Positions 55,931-64,000 of a stretch of 64,000 bases of DNA are shown piece by piece. Origin of the DNA: Arcobacter roscoffensis. GTDB taxonomy: Bacteria; Campylobacterota; Campylobacteria; Campylobacterales; Arcobacteraceae. Position numbers and translations under genes: made by a program. The stretch is taken from assembly GCF_024267655.1 (NCBI RefSeq), contig NZ_CP100595.1:186001-250000 (forward strand), in the 5' to 3' direction. The first letter of the stretch is position 1. The number at the start of each line of letters is the position of its first letter. The notes beneath the pieces are model-generated. The model did no database searches and was not told the DNA's origin. It saw only the letters and a list, made by a program, of their open reading frames with translations.

Positions 55931-56701
55931 TTATCCAAACCTTCCTGTGATGTAATCTTCTGTTTTCTTATTATTAGGATTAACAAAAATTGTTTCAGTT
56001 TCATCATACTCTATTAGCTTTCCTAAGTGAAAGAATGCAGTATAATCAGCAACTCTTGCCGCTTGTTGCATATTATGAGTTACTGTGATTATTGTATAAT
56101 CTTTTTTAAGCTCTAACATAAGTGCTTCAATCTTTTCTGTTGAAATAGGATCAAGTGCTGATGTTGGTTCATCCATTAAGATAACCTCAGGTTTAACAGC
56201 AATAGTTCTAGCAATACATAATCTCTGTTGTTGTCCACCAGAAAGTGAAGTTCCAGGTTGATTTAGTTTGTCTTTTACTTCATCCCATAGTCCAGATTTT
56301 CTAAGTGAAGTTTCAACTAGTTCATCACACTCCTTACCTTTTCTTACAATTCCATGTTTTAATGGAGCATAAGCAACATTGTCATAGATTGATTTAGGGA
56401 ATGGGTTTGGTTGTTGAAATACCATACCAACTCTTTTTCTAACACTTACTTCATCTACATCTTTATCGTAAATGTTTTTCTTGTCAATTACAACTTCACC
56501 ATCAATTTTTACGATGTTAATTAAGTCATTCATTCTATTTAAACATCTTAAGAATGTTGATTTACCACATCCAGAAGGTCCAATTAATGCAGTGATTTTA
56601 TTTTCATATAAATCAGCAGTAATATTGTGTAAGGCATGATTATCACCATACCAAAGGTTTAATTCATCTACTTTAATTTTTACTTTATTATCTTTTGACA
56701 T
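55931..56701 (-). CDS. pstB: phosphate ABC transporter ATP-binding protein
   Basis: A 256-residue ATPase. I chose ATG 56701 (MSKDNKVK) because AGAAGGA sits nine bases upstream; an ATG at 56722 inside the pstA end has no RBS. Motifs: Walker [11 protein letters not shown]-loop QQPNPFP, signature [16 protein letters not shown], Walker [13 protein letters not shown], His-loop [13 protein letters not shown]. The length is standard for PstB. Confidence 0.96.
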   Translation of the reverse strand: MSKDNKVKIKVDELNLWYGDNHALHNITADLYENKITALIGPSGCGKSTFLRCLNRMNDLINIVKIDGEVVIDKKNIYDKDVDEVSVRKRVGMVFQQPNPFPKSIYDNVAYAPLKHGIVRKGKECDELVETSLRKSGLWDEVKDKLNQPGTSLSGGQQQRLCIARTIAVKPEVILMDEPTSALDPISTEKIEALMLELKKDYTIITVTHNMQQAARVADYTAFFHLGKLIEYDETETIFVNPNNKKTEDYITGRFG

Positions 56702-56715
56702 TTTAATTTTTCCTT

Positions 56716-57906
56716 CTACCATTTAACTTCGAATTTTTTTCTTAAATATATTGCAAGTGCATTTAGTGAAATAAGTACCGATAAAAGTACCATAATACCT
56801 GCTGCTGTTTTTTCTATATACATTTTTTCTGGCATACCTGCCCATGTGAATAACTGTGCTGGCATAACTGTTGCTGCATCTGTAACCATACTTGGAGCAT
56901 CTGGAATAAATGCAATCATACCAATAATAATCAATGGTGCAGTCTCACCCATAGCTTGTGCTAAACCAATAATAGAACCTGTTAAAACCCCAGGGAATGC
57001 AAGAGGTAAAACATGGTCTCTTGTAACTTCTATCTTTGTAAGACCAAGTCCATAACCAGCTTGTCTAATACTATCTGGAACTGCTCTTAAAGCTGCTCTT
57101 GAACTTACAATAATAATTGGTAAGGTCATAAGTGCTAGTGTTAAACCACCAACTAAGGGTGAACTTCTTGGCATCCCAAAAAGGTTGATAAAAATAGCAA
57201 GCCCTAAAAGACCAAATAAAATTGAAGGAATTGCCGCAAGGTTATTGATATTTACTTCAATAAATCGTGTAAATTTATTATCATCTGCAAACTCTTCTAA
57301 GTAAATAGCTGTCATAACCCCAATTGGGAAAGCAACTAGCATTGTGATCATTAGTGTTAAAACAGAACCAACCATAGCAGAGAATAAACCTGCATACTCA
57401 GGAGTTTTAGAATCCCCTTGTGTAAAGAAAATTGAGTTGAATTTAAGTTCAACTAAACCCTGTGCTTTCATATCATCAACTAAAGCTCTATCTTTTCTTT
57501 TTAATCTATAGTGATGTTCTTTAATATACTGATCAACTTGATCATCAGCTAAAACCCATTGAGTCTTTTTTGTGTTAAGAAGTGTAGGGTCATTTTTAAT
57601 TATTAAAGGTAATTCTCTAAGCCAAGCTCTTGAGATGATATTTCTATATTTTCTATCAACAGCTTTTCTATAATCTTTTACAGCCTCTTCACTATAGTTT
57701 ACTTCAACTTTTACATAAGTTACGTTAAAAGCAGGAATACCTTTTCCAATAATATCAAATAAAAAGAATGCCAAAAATGCAATAGAGAAGACTAATGAAG
57801 TTAAAGTAAACTTTTTAAATCTTCCTGCACTTGCGTGTCTTTTCTTTAACGATGGATCGTAAAATGGGTTTTCTTTTTGTTTTTGTTTATCTTTTTTACT
57901 AATCAT
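56716..57906 (-). CDS. pstA: phosphate ABC transporter permease PstA
   Basis: A 396-residue permease. The C-terminal part (about 180-395) is the usual Pst[43 protein letters not shown], and the EAA-like loop [30 protein letters not shown]. It is about 100 residues longer than E. coli PstA because of a hydrophilic region between helix 1 (about 32-55) and helix 2. Its start overlaps the pstC stop by four bases. Confidence 0.95.
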   Translation of the reverse strand: MISKKDKQKQKENPFYDPSLKKRHASAGRFKKFTLTSLVFSIAFLAFFLFDIIGKGIPAFNVTYVKVEVNYSEEAVKDYRKAVDRKYRNIISRAWLRELPLIIKNDPTLLNTKKTQWVLADDQVDQYIKEHHYRLKRKDRALVDDMKAQGLVELKFNSIFFTQGDSKTPEYAGLFSAMVGSVLTLMITMLVAFPIGVMTAIYLEEFADDNKFTRFIEVNINNLAAIPSILFGLLGLAIFINLFGMPRSSPLVGGLTLALMTLPIIIVSSRAALRAVPDSIRQAGYGLGLTKIEVTRDHVLPLAFPGVLTGSIIGLAQAMGETAPLIIIGMIAFIPDAPSMVTDAATVMPAQLFTWAGMPEKMYIEKTAAGIMVLLSVLISLNALAIYLRKKFEVKW

Positions 57907-58832
57907 AATGTGTTCACTTTATATTTTTCTTTGAATTTTCTAATTAATGACAATGAAATCATATTTAAAACTAATGTAACAATAAATAGTATTAAACCTA
58001 AGGCAAATGCTGATAATGTTTCAGGAGAATTAAATTCAAAATCACCAACTAATGAGTTTACAATTGTAACTGTAACCGTAGTCATATCTTCAAGTGGATT
58101 CCATGATAAGTTTGGTCTAAGACCTGCTGCCATAACAACAATCATAGTTTCACCTAAAGCTTTTGAAAGTCCTAGAAGTGAAGCTGAAATAATACCTGGC
58201 ATGGCAGATGGTAAAACGATATTTTTAATAACTTCACCATGTGTCATACCTAAACCATAAGCAGCTTTTCTTTGAGAATCAGGAACTGATCTAATAACAT
58301 CATCTGAAAGTGATGATATAACAGGAATGATCATAATCCCCATTACGATACCAGATGCTAAGGCTGAGTTAAAAGTAGCTTCTAGACCTACAGTATTTGC
58401 TGCTTTAACAATAAAAGGAGCTACTGTAATTGCTGCGAAGAAACCATAAACAACTGTAGGAATACCTGCAAGTACTTCTAAGATAGGCTTTAAATAGTCT
58501 CTTAATTTCGGGCTTGCATATTCACTCATGTAAACAGCAGATCCTAAACCAATAGGTATAGCAACACTAAGTGCAATAATAGTAATTACAAATGTACCTG
58601 CAAAAATTGGTACTGCACCAAATTTACTTCCTACAACTCCAGGTGTCCATTCACTTCCTGTAATGAAGTACCAAAAACTTCTCATTTGGAAAAATTCAAT
58701 TGCTTCAAAAAGAATTGAAAATAAAATACCAAATGTAGTTAAAATTGCAATAACAGAAGCTGTGATTAATGCTAATTTAATTAGCTTTTCAATAACTTCC
58801 GTTTTTTTGTTCTTAGATTCAAAAGTGCTCAA
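57903..58832 (-). CDS. pstC: phosphate ABC transporter permease PstC
   Basis: A 309-residue permease with six helices. Segments SFWYFITGSEWTPG, FGAVPIFAGTFVITIIALSVAIPIGLGSAVYMSEYA, LAGIPTVVYGFFA and the EAA loop AAYGLGMTHGEVIKNIVLPSAMPGI are typical of PstC. First gene of the pstCAB-phoU unit; a direct-repeat box and -10 lie upstream. Confidence 0.95.
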   Translation of the reverse strand: MSTFESKNKKTEVIEKLIKLALITASVIAILTTFGILFSILFEAIEFFQMRSFWYFITGSEWTPGVVGSKFGAVPIFAGTFVITIIALSVAIPIGLGSAVYMSEYASPKLRDYLKPILEVLAGIPTVVYGFFAAITVAPFIVKAANTVGLEATFNSALASGIVMGIMIIPVISSLSDDVIRSVPDSQRKAAYGLGMTHGEVIKNIVLPSAMPGIISASLLGLSKALGETMIVVMAAGLRPNLSWNPLEDMTTVTVTIVNSLVGDFEFNSPETLSAFALGLILFIVTLVLNMISLSLIRKFKEKYKVNTL

Positions 58833-58863
58833 ATAATTGCCTTTTTGTATAAAATTTGAGCAG

Positions 58864-58896
58864 ATTATAATTAAAGATGGTTACACAATGGTTACA
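58864..58896 (-). promoter_or_regulatory. Pho-box-like direct repeat and -10 upstream of pstC
   Basis: On the coding strand TGTAACCA-TTG-TGTAACCA (58878-58896) is followed by TATAAT (58864-58869) eight bases further on. The repeat replaces the -35 and has 11-base period, like PHO boxes. The same arrangement lies before pstS. Confidence 0.7.
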
Positions 58897-58900
58897 AGGT

Positions 58901-60634
58901 TTAAATAGAGGCGCAAAGTGGGAAGTTGTATTTTTTTGAGTGTTTTTTCAAAAGGCTAATTGTATAGTCGAAGTTTTGTATTTTTGACTTTTCTGATACT
59001 TCAATTATAGCACAAGAGGTTGATAATAGATGAAATTTTCTTTTTTGATCAAATCTGTCTTTTGTAATAATGTAGCCATTTTTTTTATCAGAACTATTAT
59101 AAAGATTTTTCACGCTATCTTTAAACTCTTTTAATACATTATTTGTAAGTTCAAATAAATCTTCAAAACTTTTGTTTTTTGCACCAATAAAGAAATCATC
59201 TCCTCCAATATGAGCGATAAAAAAATCATTTGAGTATTTCTTCTGAATTAATTCAGAGAAAATCAAAATAGCTCTATCCCCTTGTCTAAAACCATAATAG
59301 TCATTAAAAGGCTTGAAGTCATTAAAATCAAAATAAAGCATATGTGAAATATGAGAGCTTTTATTTTGAGAAGCCTCATATATAAAGTTTTCTATTTGTT
59401 GATTTCCAGGTAACTTAGTAAGAGGATTTTGATTTGATGCTATTTCAATATTTCTTTTGTGTGATAATTCAAGTAAAGAATTTAAGCCAATAAAGCCTTT
59501 ATATTTATTTGCATTGGTAATAAATATACCCATAGATTCTTTTGAATTATGATTAAATCTATCTAAAGTTTTATCAATACCCCAAGATGACTCAACTGAG
59601 ACTACTTCTTTTATATATTTTTTTAATGTTGAAGATATGTTTTTATTTTTAGCTAGTGATAATCCATATTGTGAATAAGATATTTTTTTTATATCAATTT
59701 CATAAATCACACCAAGTAGATTTTTATAATCATCAATTATTGGAACAAAGATATTTTTAGTTTGATTTTTAAAATAAACAAATAAATCATGTAGGGAGCT
59801 ATTTATATTTAAAGGTTCTATATTTTCAATATATTTTTTTTCTATTATGTGAATTGTATCGTTTCTTTTATCATTATGTATTAAGTCAATAATCTTTTTA
59901 TACATAGGCTTTATTTCATTTGTTTTTACAGTAGGCTTTTGAACTAAGTATCCTTGAATAAAATCAACACCCATATCTTTACAAGTTAAGAATTCATTTT
60001 TAGTTTCAACACCTTCTGCTATGACTTTCATTCCCATTACATGAGCCATTTCTACAATTGAGCTACAAAATAGTTTTTTCTTTGAGTCTGTATCAATATT
60101 TGATACAAAAAATCTATCAAGTTTTATAATATCTGCCTCTGAAAAATATAGAAGTTTTAAGCCAGAAACACCAATTCCAAAATCATCAATTGCTAATTGG
60201 TATCCACTTTTTTTATAAGTCTGTAACATGCTTGATAGAGCACTTTGTTCTATAGTTGTACCTTTTTCACTTAGCTCAAAACAAACTGTACTTTTTGTTA
60301 AATTATACTTTTCAAGTATCTTTGAAGTATTACCTGATCTATAAGTTTTGTTATAAATTATTCGGTTATCTAGATTATAAAATAGTCTTAAATTTTCCAC
60401 CTCAATTTGTGAAAACTTGCTAATTGCTTTTTCTCTTAGTATTAAATCTAGCTCATATATAATATCTTCTTGAAAAGCCATATCAAAAAGCTCTTGAATT
60501 GAGTTTACATATTCAGTATCATTTACATTTCTAAGTAAGGCTTCAACAGCAAAAGTTTTACCTGTATGAGCATGAATGATTGGTTGAAAGGCATAATCTA
60601 ACCTTCTTAAAATTGTATTCCATTTTTTTGTCAT
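58901..60634 (-). CDS. EAL-CBS-GGDEF cyclic-di-GMP enzyme
   Basis: A 577-residue soluble protein. The EAL domain is N-terminal (E31-A-L; ELSEKG, DDFGIGVSGLKLL, KLDRFF and AEGVE are kept, so phosphodiesterase activity is plausible). A CBS-pair-like middle follows (about 265-390; FVPIIDDYKNLLGVIYE, GIFITNANKYKGFIG). The GGDEF domain is C-terminal with the active-site form GGDDF. The domain order EAL-CBS-GGDEF is uncommon. It lies between pstS and pstC, about 137 bases after pstS. Confidence 0.88.
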   Translation of the reverse strand: MTKKWNTILRRLDYAFQPIIHAHTGKTFAVEALLRNVNDTEYVNSIQELFDMAFQEDIIYELDLILREKAISKFSQIEVENLRLFYNLDNRIIYNKTYRSGNTSKILEKYNLTKSTVCFELSEKGTTIEQSALSSMLQTYKKSGYQLAIDDFGIGVSGLKLLYFSEADIIKLDRFFVSNIDTDSKKKLFCSSIVEMAHVMGMKVIAEGVETKNEFLTCKDMGVDFIQGYLVQKPTVKTNEIKPMYKKIIDLIHNDKRNDTIHIIEKKYIENIEPLNINSSLHDLFVYFKNQTKNIFVPIIDDYKNLLGVIYEIDIKKISYSQYGLSLAKNKNISSTLKKYIKEVVSVESSWGIDKTLDRFNHNSKESMGIFITNANKYKGFIGLNSLLELSHKRNIEIASNQNPLTKLPGNQQIENFIYEASQNKSSHISHMLYFDFNDFKPFNDYYGFRQGDRAILIFSELIQKKYSNDFFIAHIGGDDFFIGAKNKSFEDLFELTNNVLKEFKDSVKNLYNSSDKKNGYIITKDRFDQKRKFHLLSTSCAIIEVSEKSKIQNFDYTISLLKKHSKKYNFPLCASI

Positions 60635-60660
60635 TTTTTAATCCAAAGAGAGTTATAAGC

Positions 60661-60716
60661 TTACTGATAGGCTTTTATCTCTTCGTTCGCGTGAAACAGA
60701 TAAAAGCCTATGAGTA
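60661..60716. other. long hairpin between pstS and the EAL-GGDEF gene
   Basis: The arm TTACT-G-ATAGGCTTTTATCT pairs with AGATAAAAGCCTAT-G-AGTAA (19 pairs, one G-G mismatch) around a 17-base loop. It follows a shorter hairpin close to the pstS stop; it could be a terminator or a structured leader. Confidence 0.55.
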
Positions 60717-60723
60717 AAGTTAC

Positions 60724-60749
60724 AAAGAGGAGGGAAGCTTCTCCTCTTT
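60724..60749 (-). terminator. hairpin after pstS
   Basis: The stem AAAGAGGA (60724-60731) pairs with TCCTCTTT (60742-60749), with an inner GAAGCTTC. There is only a short T run, so termination may need the longer hairpin beyond it. Confidence 0.55.
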
Positions 60750-60770
60750 ATAATAATTTGTTAGTTTTAA

Positions 60771-61823
60771 TTAGTGTTTTTTTAATGCGTCTAAAGTTAA
60801 TTTTTCTCTTTTTGAAACAGATGCTCTAATAGCATTTCTTGTAGCATCAGGTAAAGCAATTAGACCGATTTCACCTAAAATTCCATCTTTTCCAATCATT
60901 TTTTCACTCATGAATAAATCAACATATTTGTTCATTGCTGGAACTTTTTCAGAGTGAGAATTTTTCACGTAGAAGAATAATGATCTAGATACTGGGTAAT
61001 CTCCTGATGAAATAGTATCTGGAGTTGGAGCAATACCATTGATTGTTGCACCTTGTAGCATATCATCATTTTCAACTAAGAAAGAGAATCCAAATACACC
61101 AAATGCAGATTTGTTTTTATTTAATTTTTGAACGATTAAGTTATCATTTTCACCAGACTCAACATAAGCACCATCTGTTCTAACTACAGAGTATTTTTTA
61201 TATTTTTTGTTAGCTTTTTTGTCAGCTTTGTAAAGGTTAGTGTATAAAGGCATTTTTTTGAATACTTTTTGCATTACTAACTCTTCAAATGCATCTCTTG
61301 TACCAGATGATTTTGGTGGTCCATAAACAATGATTTCTCTATTTGGTAATGAAGCGTCAATATCAGACCATTTTTTGTATGGGTTAGCAATTAATGATTT
61401 ACCATCTTTTGAAGGTACTTCTTTAGCTACTGCTAATGCTAAGTGTTCTCTTGAAATATCAAAAGGAGCATTTGAGTTAGATTGTGCGAATGCAATACCA
61501 TCATAACCAATTACAGATTCAGTGATATCAGTAACACCATTTTCTTGACACATTTTAAATTCTTTAGCTTTTATTCTTCTTGAAGCATTAGTAATATCAG
61601 GAGTATTTAATCCATTACCAGCACAAAATAGTTTCATACCACCACCTGAACCAGTTGATTCAACTACTGGAGTTGGGTATTTAGTTGTAGCACCTAATTC
61701 TTCAGCAACTGATGATGCGAATGGATATACAGTAGATGAACCTACGATTTTGATTTGATCTCTAGCACTTAAACTAGTAACTAATAATGCACTTGCCCCT
61801 AAAGCTAAAAGTGTTTTTTTCAT
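60771..61823 (-). CDS. pstS: periplasmic phosphate-binding protein
   Basis: A 350-residue binding protein with a signal peptide (1-20, cut after LSA). The mature start is IKIVGSSTVYPFASSVAEELG, and the phosphate-binding Ser/Thr/Arg segments ESTGSGGGMKLFCAG and PPKSSGTRDAFEELV are kept. It belongs to the SphX/PstS-like group. Separate from pstCAB; both have a Pho-box-like promoter, so it is probably induced together with them under phosphate limitation. Confidence 0.94.
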   Translation of the reverse strand: MKKTLLALGASALLVTSLSARDQIKIVGSSTVYPFASSVAEELGATTKYPTPVVESTGSGGGMKLFCAGNGLNTPDITNASRRIKAKEFKMCQENGVTDITESVIGYDGIAFAQSNSNAPFDISREHLALAVAKEVPSKDGKSLIANPYKKWSDIDASLPNREIIVYGPPKSSGTRDAFEELVMQKVFKKMPLYTNLYKADKKANKKYKKYSVVRTDGAYVESGENDNLIVQKLNKNKSAFGVFGFSFLVENDDMLQGATINGIAPTPDTISSGDYPVSRSLFFYVKNSHSEKVPAMNKYVDLFMSEKMIGKDGILGEIGLIALPDATRNAIRASVSKREKLTLDALKKH

Positions 61824-61861
61824 GTTTATTTTCTCCGTTAAATAAATTTTATGGTGAAAGT

Positions 61862-61891
61862 ATAATATGAGTAGGTTACATTTTGGTTACT
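61862..61891 (-). promoter_or_regulatory. Pho-box-like direct repeat and -10 upstream of pstS
   Basis: On the coding strand AGTAACCA-AAA-TGTAACCT (61873-61891) precedes TATTAT (61862-61867) by five bases. It matches the pstC box in core, spacer length and position. Confidence 0.7.
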
Positions 61892-61965
61892 ATTTAACTA
61901 AGTGAAAAAAAGAGAGGAACATATCGTTTATAATAAAGGTATATGAAAATAAAAAGTATTTAAAA

Positions 61966-62154
61966 TTAGTTTACTAAAGAGAATTTTTCTTGGAACTCTT
62001 TAAGTGCTCTAACAAAAAGTTCATCACAATCAGTTGGTCTATAAAGTACAGCTTCAACCCAAATGTCATTTTCTTGAATTTTACAGAAATCTATTACTTC
62101 ATAAGTATGATTGTTTTTGTAGTGTTTGTAAATTGTATTTTTTGAGATATTCAT
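61966..62154 (-). CDS. DUF1653-like small protein
   Basis: A 62-residue protein. The core KHYKNNHTYEVIDFCKIQ...WVEAVLYRPTDCDELFVRALKEFQEKF matches the DUF1653 pattern (K-HYK-x-YEV...VVY...). Function unknown. It lies about 20 bases downstream of prfA and may share its transcript. Confidence 0.75.
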   Translation of the reverse strand: MNISKNTIYKHYKNNHTYEVIDFCKIQENDIWVEAVLYRPTDCDELFVRALKEFQEKFSLVN

Positions 62155-62175
62155 ATTAAGAAAAAAACAAATGGA

Positions 62176-63243
62176 TTATAATCCATTTGCTTCAATAAGT
62201 TTTGTTTGATGATCAGCAATAAGAGGATCAATTACTTCATCAAACAATCCATCATTCATTATTGCATCCAGTCTATATAAAGTAAGATTTATTCTATGGT
62301 CGCTAATTCTTCCTTGTGGATAATTATAAGTTCTAATTCTTCCACTTCTATCTCCTGTACCAACTTGTTCTTTTCTGTTGGCACCTTCAGCTTGCATTTT
62401 CTCACTCATTTGCACATCATAAAGTCTAGCTTTTAAAACTTTCATAGCTTTGTCTTTATTTTTGTGTTGAGACTTTTGATCTTGGTTTGTTACAACAAGA
62501 CCAGTTGGAATATGTGTAATTCTTACAGCCGAGTCTGTAGTATTTACAGATTGACCACCATTTCCACTAGCTCTCATTACATCAATTTTTAAATCATTTG
62601 GATCAATTTGAACATCAACATCATCAACTTCAGGCATTACAGCTACAGTAATAGCAGATGTATGGACACGGCCTTGAGACTCTGTTGCAGGTACTCTTTG
62701 AACTCTGTGTGTACCACCTTCAAATTTTAACTTTGAAAATACATGGTCACCTTTTACCAAAATTACAATCTCTTTATATCCACCTGATTCACTCTCTGAA
62801 GAGTTCATGATTTCAACTTTCCAATTGTTATTTTCTGCATATCTTAAGTAAGCTCTAAATAAGTCACCAACAAAGATAGCTGCTTCATCACCACCTGTTC
62901 CTGCTCTTAACTCTAAATAAATATTTTTATCATCATTAGGATCTTTAGGAATCATTAAAAATTTAATTTCTTCCTCAAGCACAGGTTTTTTTGATTCAAG
63001 TTCTTTAAGTTCTTCTTTTGCAAGTTCACCTAATTCATCATCATCTAAAAGCATTTTATTCTCATCAATATCTTCTAATACTTGAATATATTCTTGAGCT
63101 TTTTTAACTATTGGTTCGATGTTTGACTGCTCTTTTGAAAGTTCAGTCATTTTTTTAATATCACTAGTAATATCAGGAGAGATTAACAGATCATTAATCT
63201 CATTGTACCTATTAATAAAGGGTTGTAATTTTTCTTGAGTCAT
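62176..63243 (-). CDS. prfA: peptide chain release factor 1
   Basis: Recognises UAA and UAG and triggers peptide release. At 355 residues it has the GGQ motif ([22 protein letters not shown]) and the PxT-type codon-reading segment ([15 protein letters not shown]). Lies between rpsT and the DUF1653 gene, same strand. Confidence 0.97.
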   Translation of the reverse strand: MTQEKLQPFINRYNEINDLLISPDITSDIKKMTELSKEQSNIEPIVKKAQEYIQVLEDIDENKMLLDDDELGELAKEELKELESKKPVLEEEIKFLMIPKDPNDDKNIYLELRAGTGGDEAAIFVGDLFRAYLRYAENNNWKVEIMNSSESESGGYKEIVILVKGDHVFSKLKFEGGTHRVQRVPATESQGRVHTSAITVAVMPEVDDVDVQIDPNDLKIDVMRASGNGGQSVNTTDSAVRITHIPTGLVVTNQDQKSQHKNKDKAMKVLKARLYDVQMSEKMQAEGANRKEQVGTGDRSGRIRTYNYPQGRISDHRINLTLYRLDAIMNDGLFDEVIDPLIADHQTKLIEANGL

Positions 63244-63277
63244 ATTTACCTATATTCTTTTAACTGTTGACTATAAA

Positions 63278-63538
63278 TTATATAGCGTTAACTTTAGTTT
63301 GTAATCTAGAAACTTTTCTAGCAGCATTACCTTTTTTAAGGATACCTTTAGATACACAATGGTGGATGTATTTGTTTGCAGTAGCCATTGCAGTAGTTGC
63401 AGCTTCTTTGTCAGCAGCTTCAACAGCAGCTAATACAGCTTTGATTACGTTTTTAATTCTTGTTTTGTAGAATCTGTTTCTTTCAGTTCTAACCTTAGTT
63501 TGTCTAGCTCTTTTCTCAGCAGATTTATGATTTGCCAT
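63278..63538 (-). CDS. rpsT: 30S ribosomal protein S20
   Basis: An 86-residue, Ala/Lys/Arg-rich helical protein starting [21 protein letters not shown], the characteristic S20 N-terminus, and ending with [16 protein letters not shown]. Diverges from glmM. Confidence 0.97.
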   Translation of the reverse strand: MANHKSAEKRARQTKVRTERNRFYKTRIKNVIKAVLAAVEAADKEAATTAMATANKYIHHCVSKGILKKGNAARKVSRLQTKVNAI

Positions 63539-63621
63539 TTTATTTAACCTCTTTGTAAAATTTTTAAGGGTAGAATGTTATCTAAAATAACTTAAACTTA
63601 GTTTAATTTTAGGAAGATTTA

Positions 63622-64000
63622 ATGAAGCTATTTGGAACTGATGGTGTTAGAGGTAAGGCTGGTGAGTTTTTAGATGCAATGACTGTACTTAAATTAGCAA
63701 AAGCTGCAGGTATCTATTTTAGAAAGCATTCAACAACTAAAAAAATTCTTGTAGGAAAAGATACAAGAAGAAGTGGTTATATGATTGAAAATGCTTTAGT
63801 ATCAGGATTAACTGCTGTAGGTTATGATGTAATTCAAATTGGTCCTATGCCAACTCCTGCTATTGCATACTTAACTGAATCAATGAGATGTGATGCCGGT
63901 ATTATGATATCAGCTTCTCACAATCCTTATGAAGATAATGGTATCAAGTTTTTTGATAATCACGGTAACAAACTTAGTGTATCTTGTGAGAAAAAAATAG
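63622..64000 (+). CDS. glmM: phosphoglucosamine mutase (3' end outside window)
   Basis: The ATG at 63622 follows AGGAAG. The first 126 codons read [32 protein letters not shown], and the phosphoserine loop [20 protein letters not shown], the catalytic Ser of the phosphohexomutase family. GlmM converts glucosamine-6-P to glucosamine-1-P for UDP-GlcNAc and peptidoglycan. The gene continues past 64000. Confidence 0.96.
   Translation, partial: MKLFGTDGVRGKAGEFLDAMTVLKLAKAAGIYFRKHSTTKKILVGKDTRRSGYMIENALVSGLTAVGYDVIQIGPMPTPAIAYLTESMRCDAGIMISASHNPYEDNGIKFFDNHGNKLSVSCEKKI

Overview
The window reads as a chromosomal segment of an Arcobacter-like member of the Campylobacterota. The evidence is the very AT-rich sequence, an HP1021/CemR-type orphan regulator next to fused ispDF and pgpA, a four-subunit pyruvate:acceptor oxidoreductase, a prohibitin-like SPFH gene beside ilvE, and many large sensor kinases. 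I saw no rRNA or tRNA genes, no CRISPR array and no insertion sequence. Genes are tightly packed, and several stop codons lie inside terminator hairpins.

Layout. 1-16.9 kb is mostly housekeeping: DUF507 and carA; pgpA, an orphan regulator, ispDF and an HDOD gene; thiC followed by tandem hairpin repeats; mrp; hisIE; an SPFH protein and ilvE; a lipoprotein/methyltransferase pair; and metH. 17.0-27.6 kb is a five-gene co-directional accessory locus: a TolC lipoprotein with SH3 domains, a small HlyD adaptor, a 1469-residue LEPR/DUF4347/VCBS-type surface protein, a GAF-HlyD fusion, and a PqqD-like/M50 protease/HlyD fusion. It has no ABC ATPase and resembles a non-canonical export and processing apparatus. 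27.6-36 kb holds a double-binding-domain sensor kinase, a Kunitz-type inhibitor lipoprotein, a GCS2 ligase/gamma-glutamyltransferase pair, and an MnmD-like/methyltransferase-like/luxS cluster. 36.1-38.4 kb is a two-gene candidate phage-defence module: an EVE/PUA-like domain fused to an OLD/PtuA-like ATPase, plus an HNH nuclease. 38.7-45.8 kb is carboxylate transport (AbrB-type permease, TctABC) with its own two-component pair.

46-49.2 kb is the por operon. 49.6-52.7 kb contains a HAD phosphatase, a peptide-type binding protein and rplM-rpsI. 52.8-61.8 kb is a phosphate regulon: pstS, pstCAB, phoU, a PsiE-like gene and a PhoB/PhoR-like pair, with matching direct-repeat boxes upstream of pstS and pstC and an EAL-CBS-GGDEF gene between them. 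The end carries a DUF1653 gene, prfA, rpsT and the start of glmM.

Best candidates for undescribed biology are the LEPR/M50/HlyD locus, the EVE-ATPase plus HNH pair and the Kunitz lipoprotein. All functional assignments rest on reading the translated sequences by eye; no database search was run.
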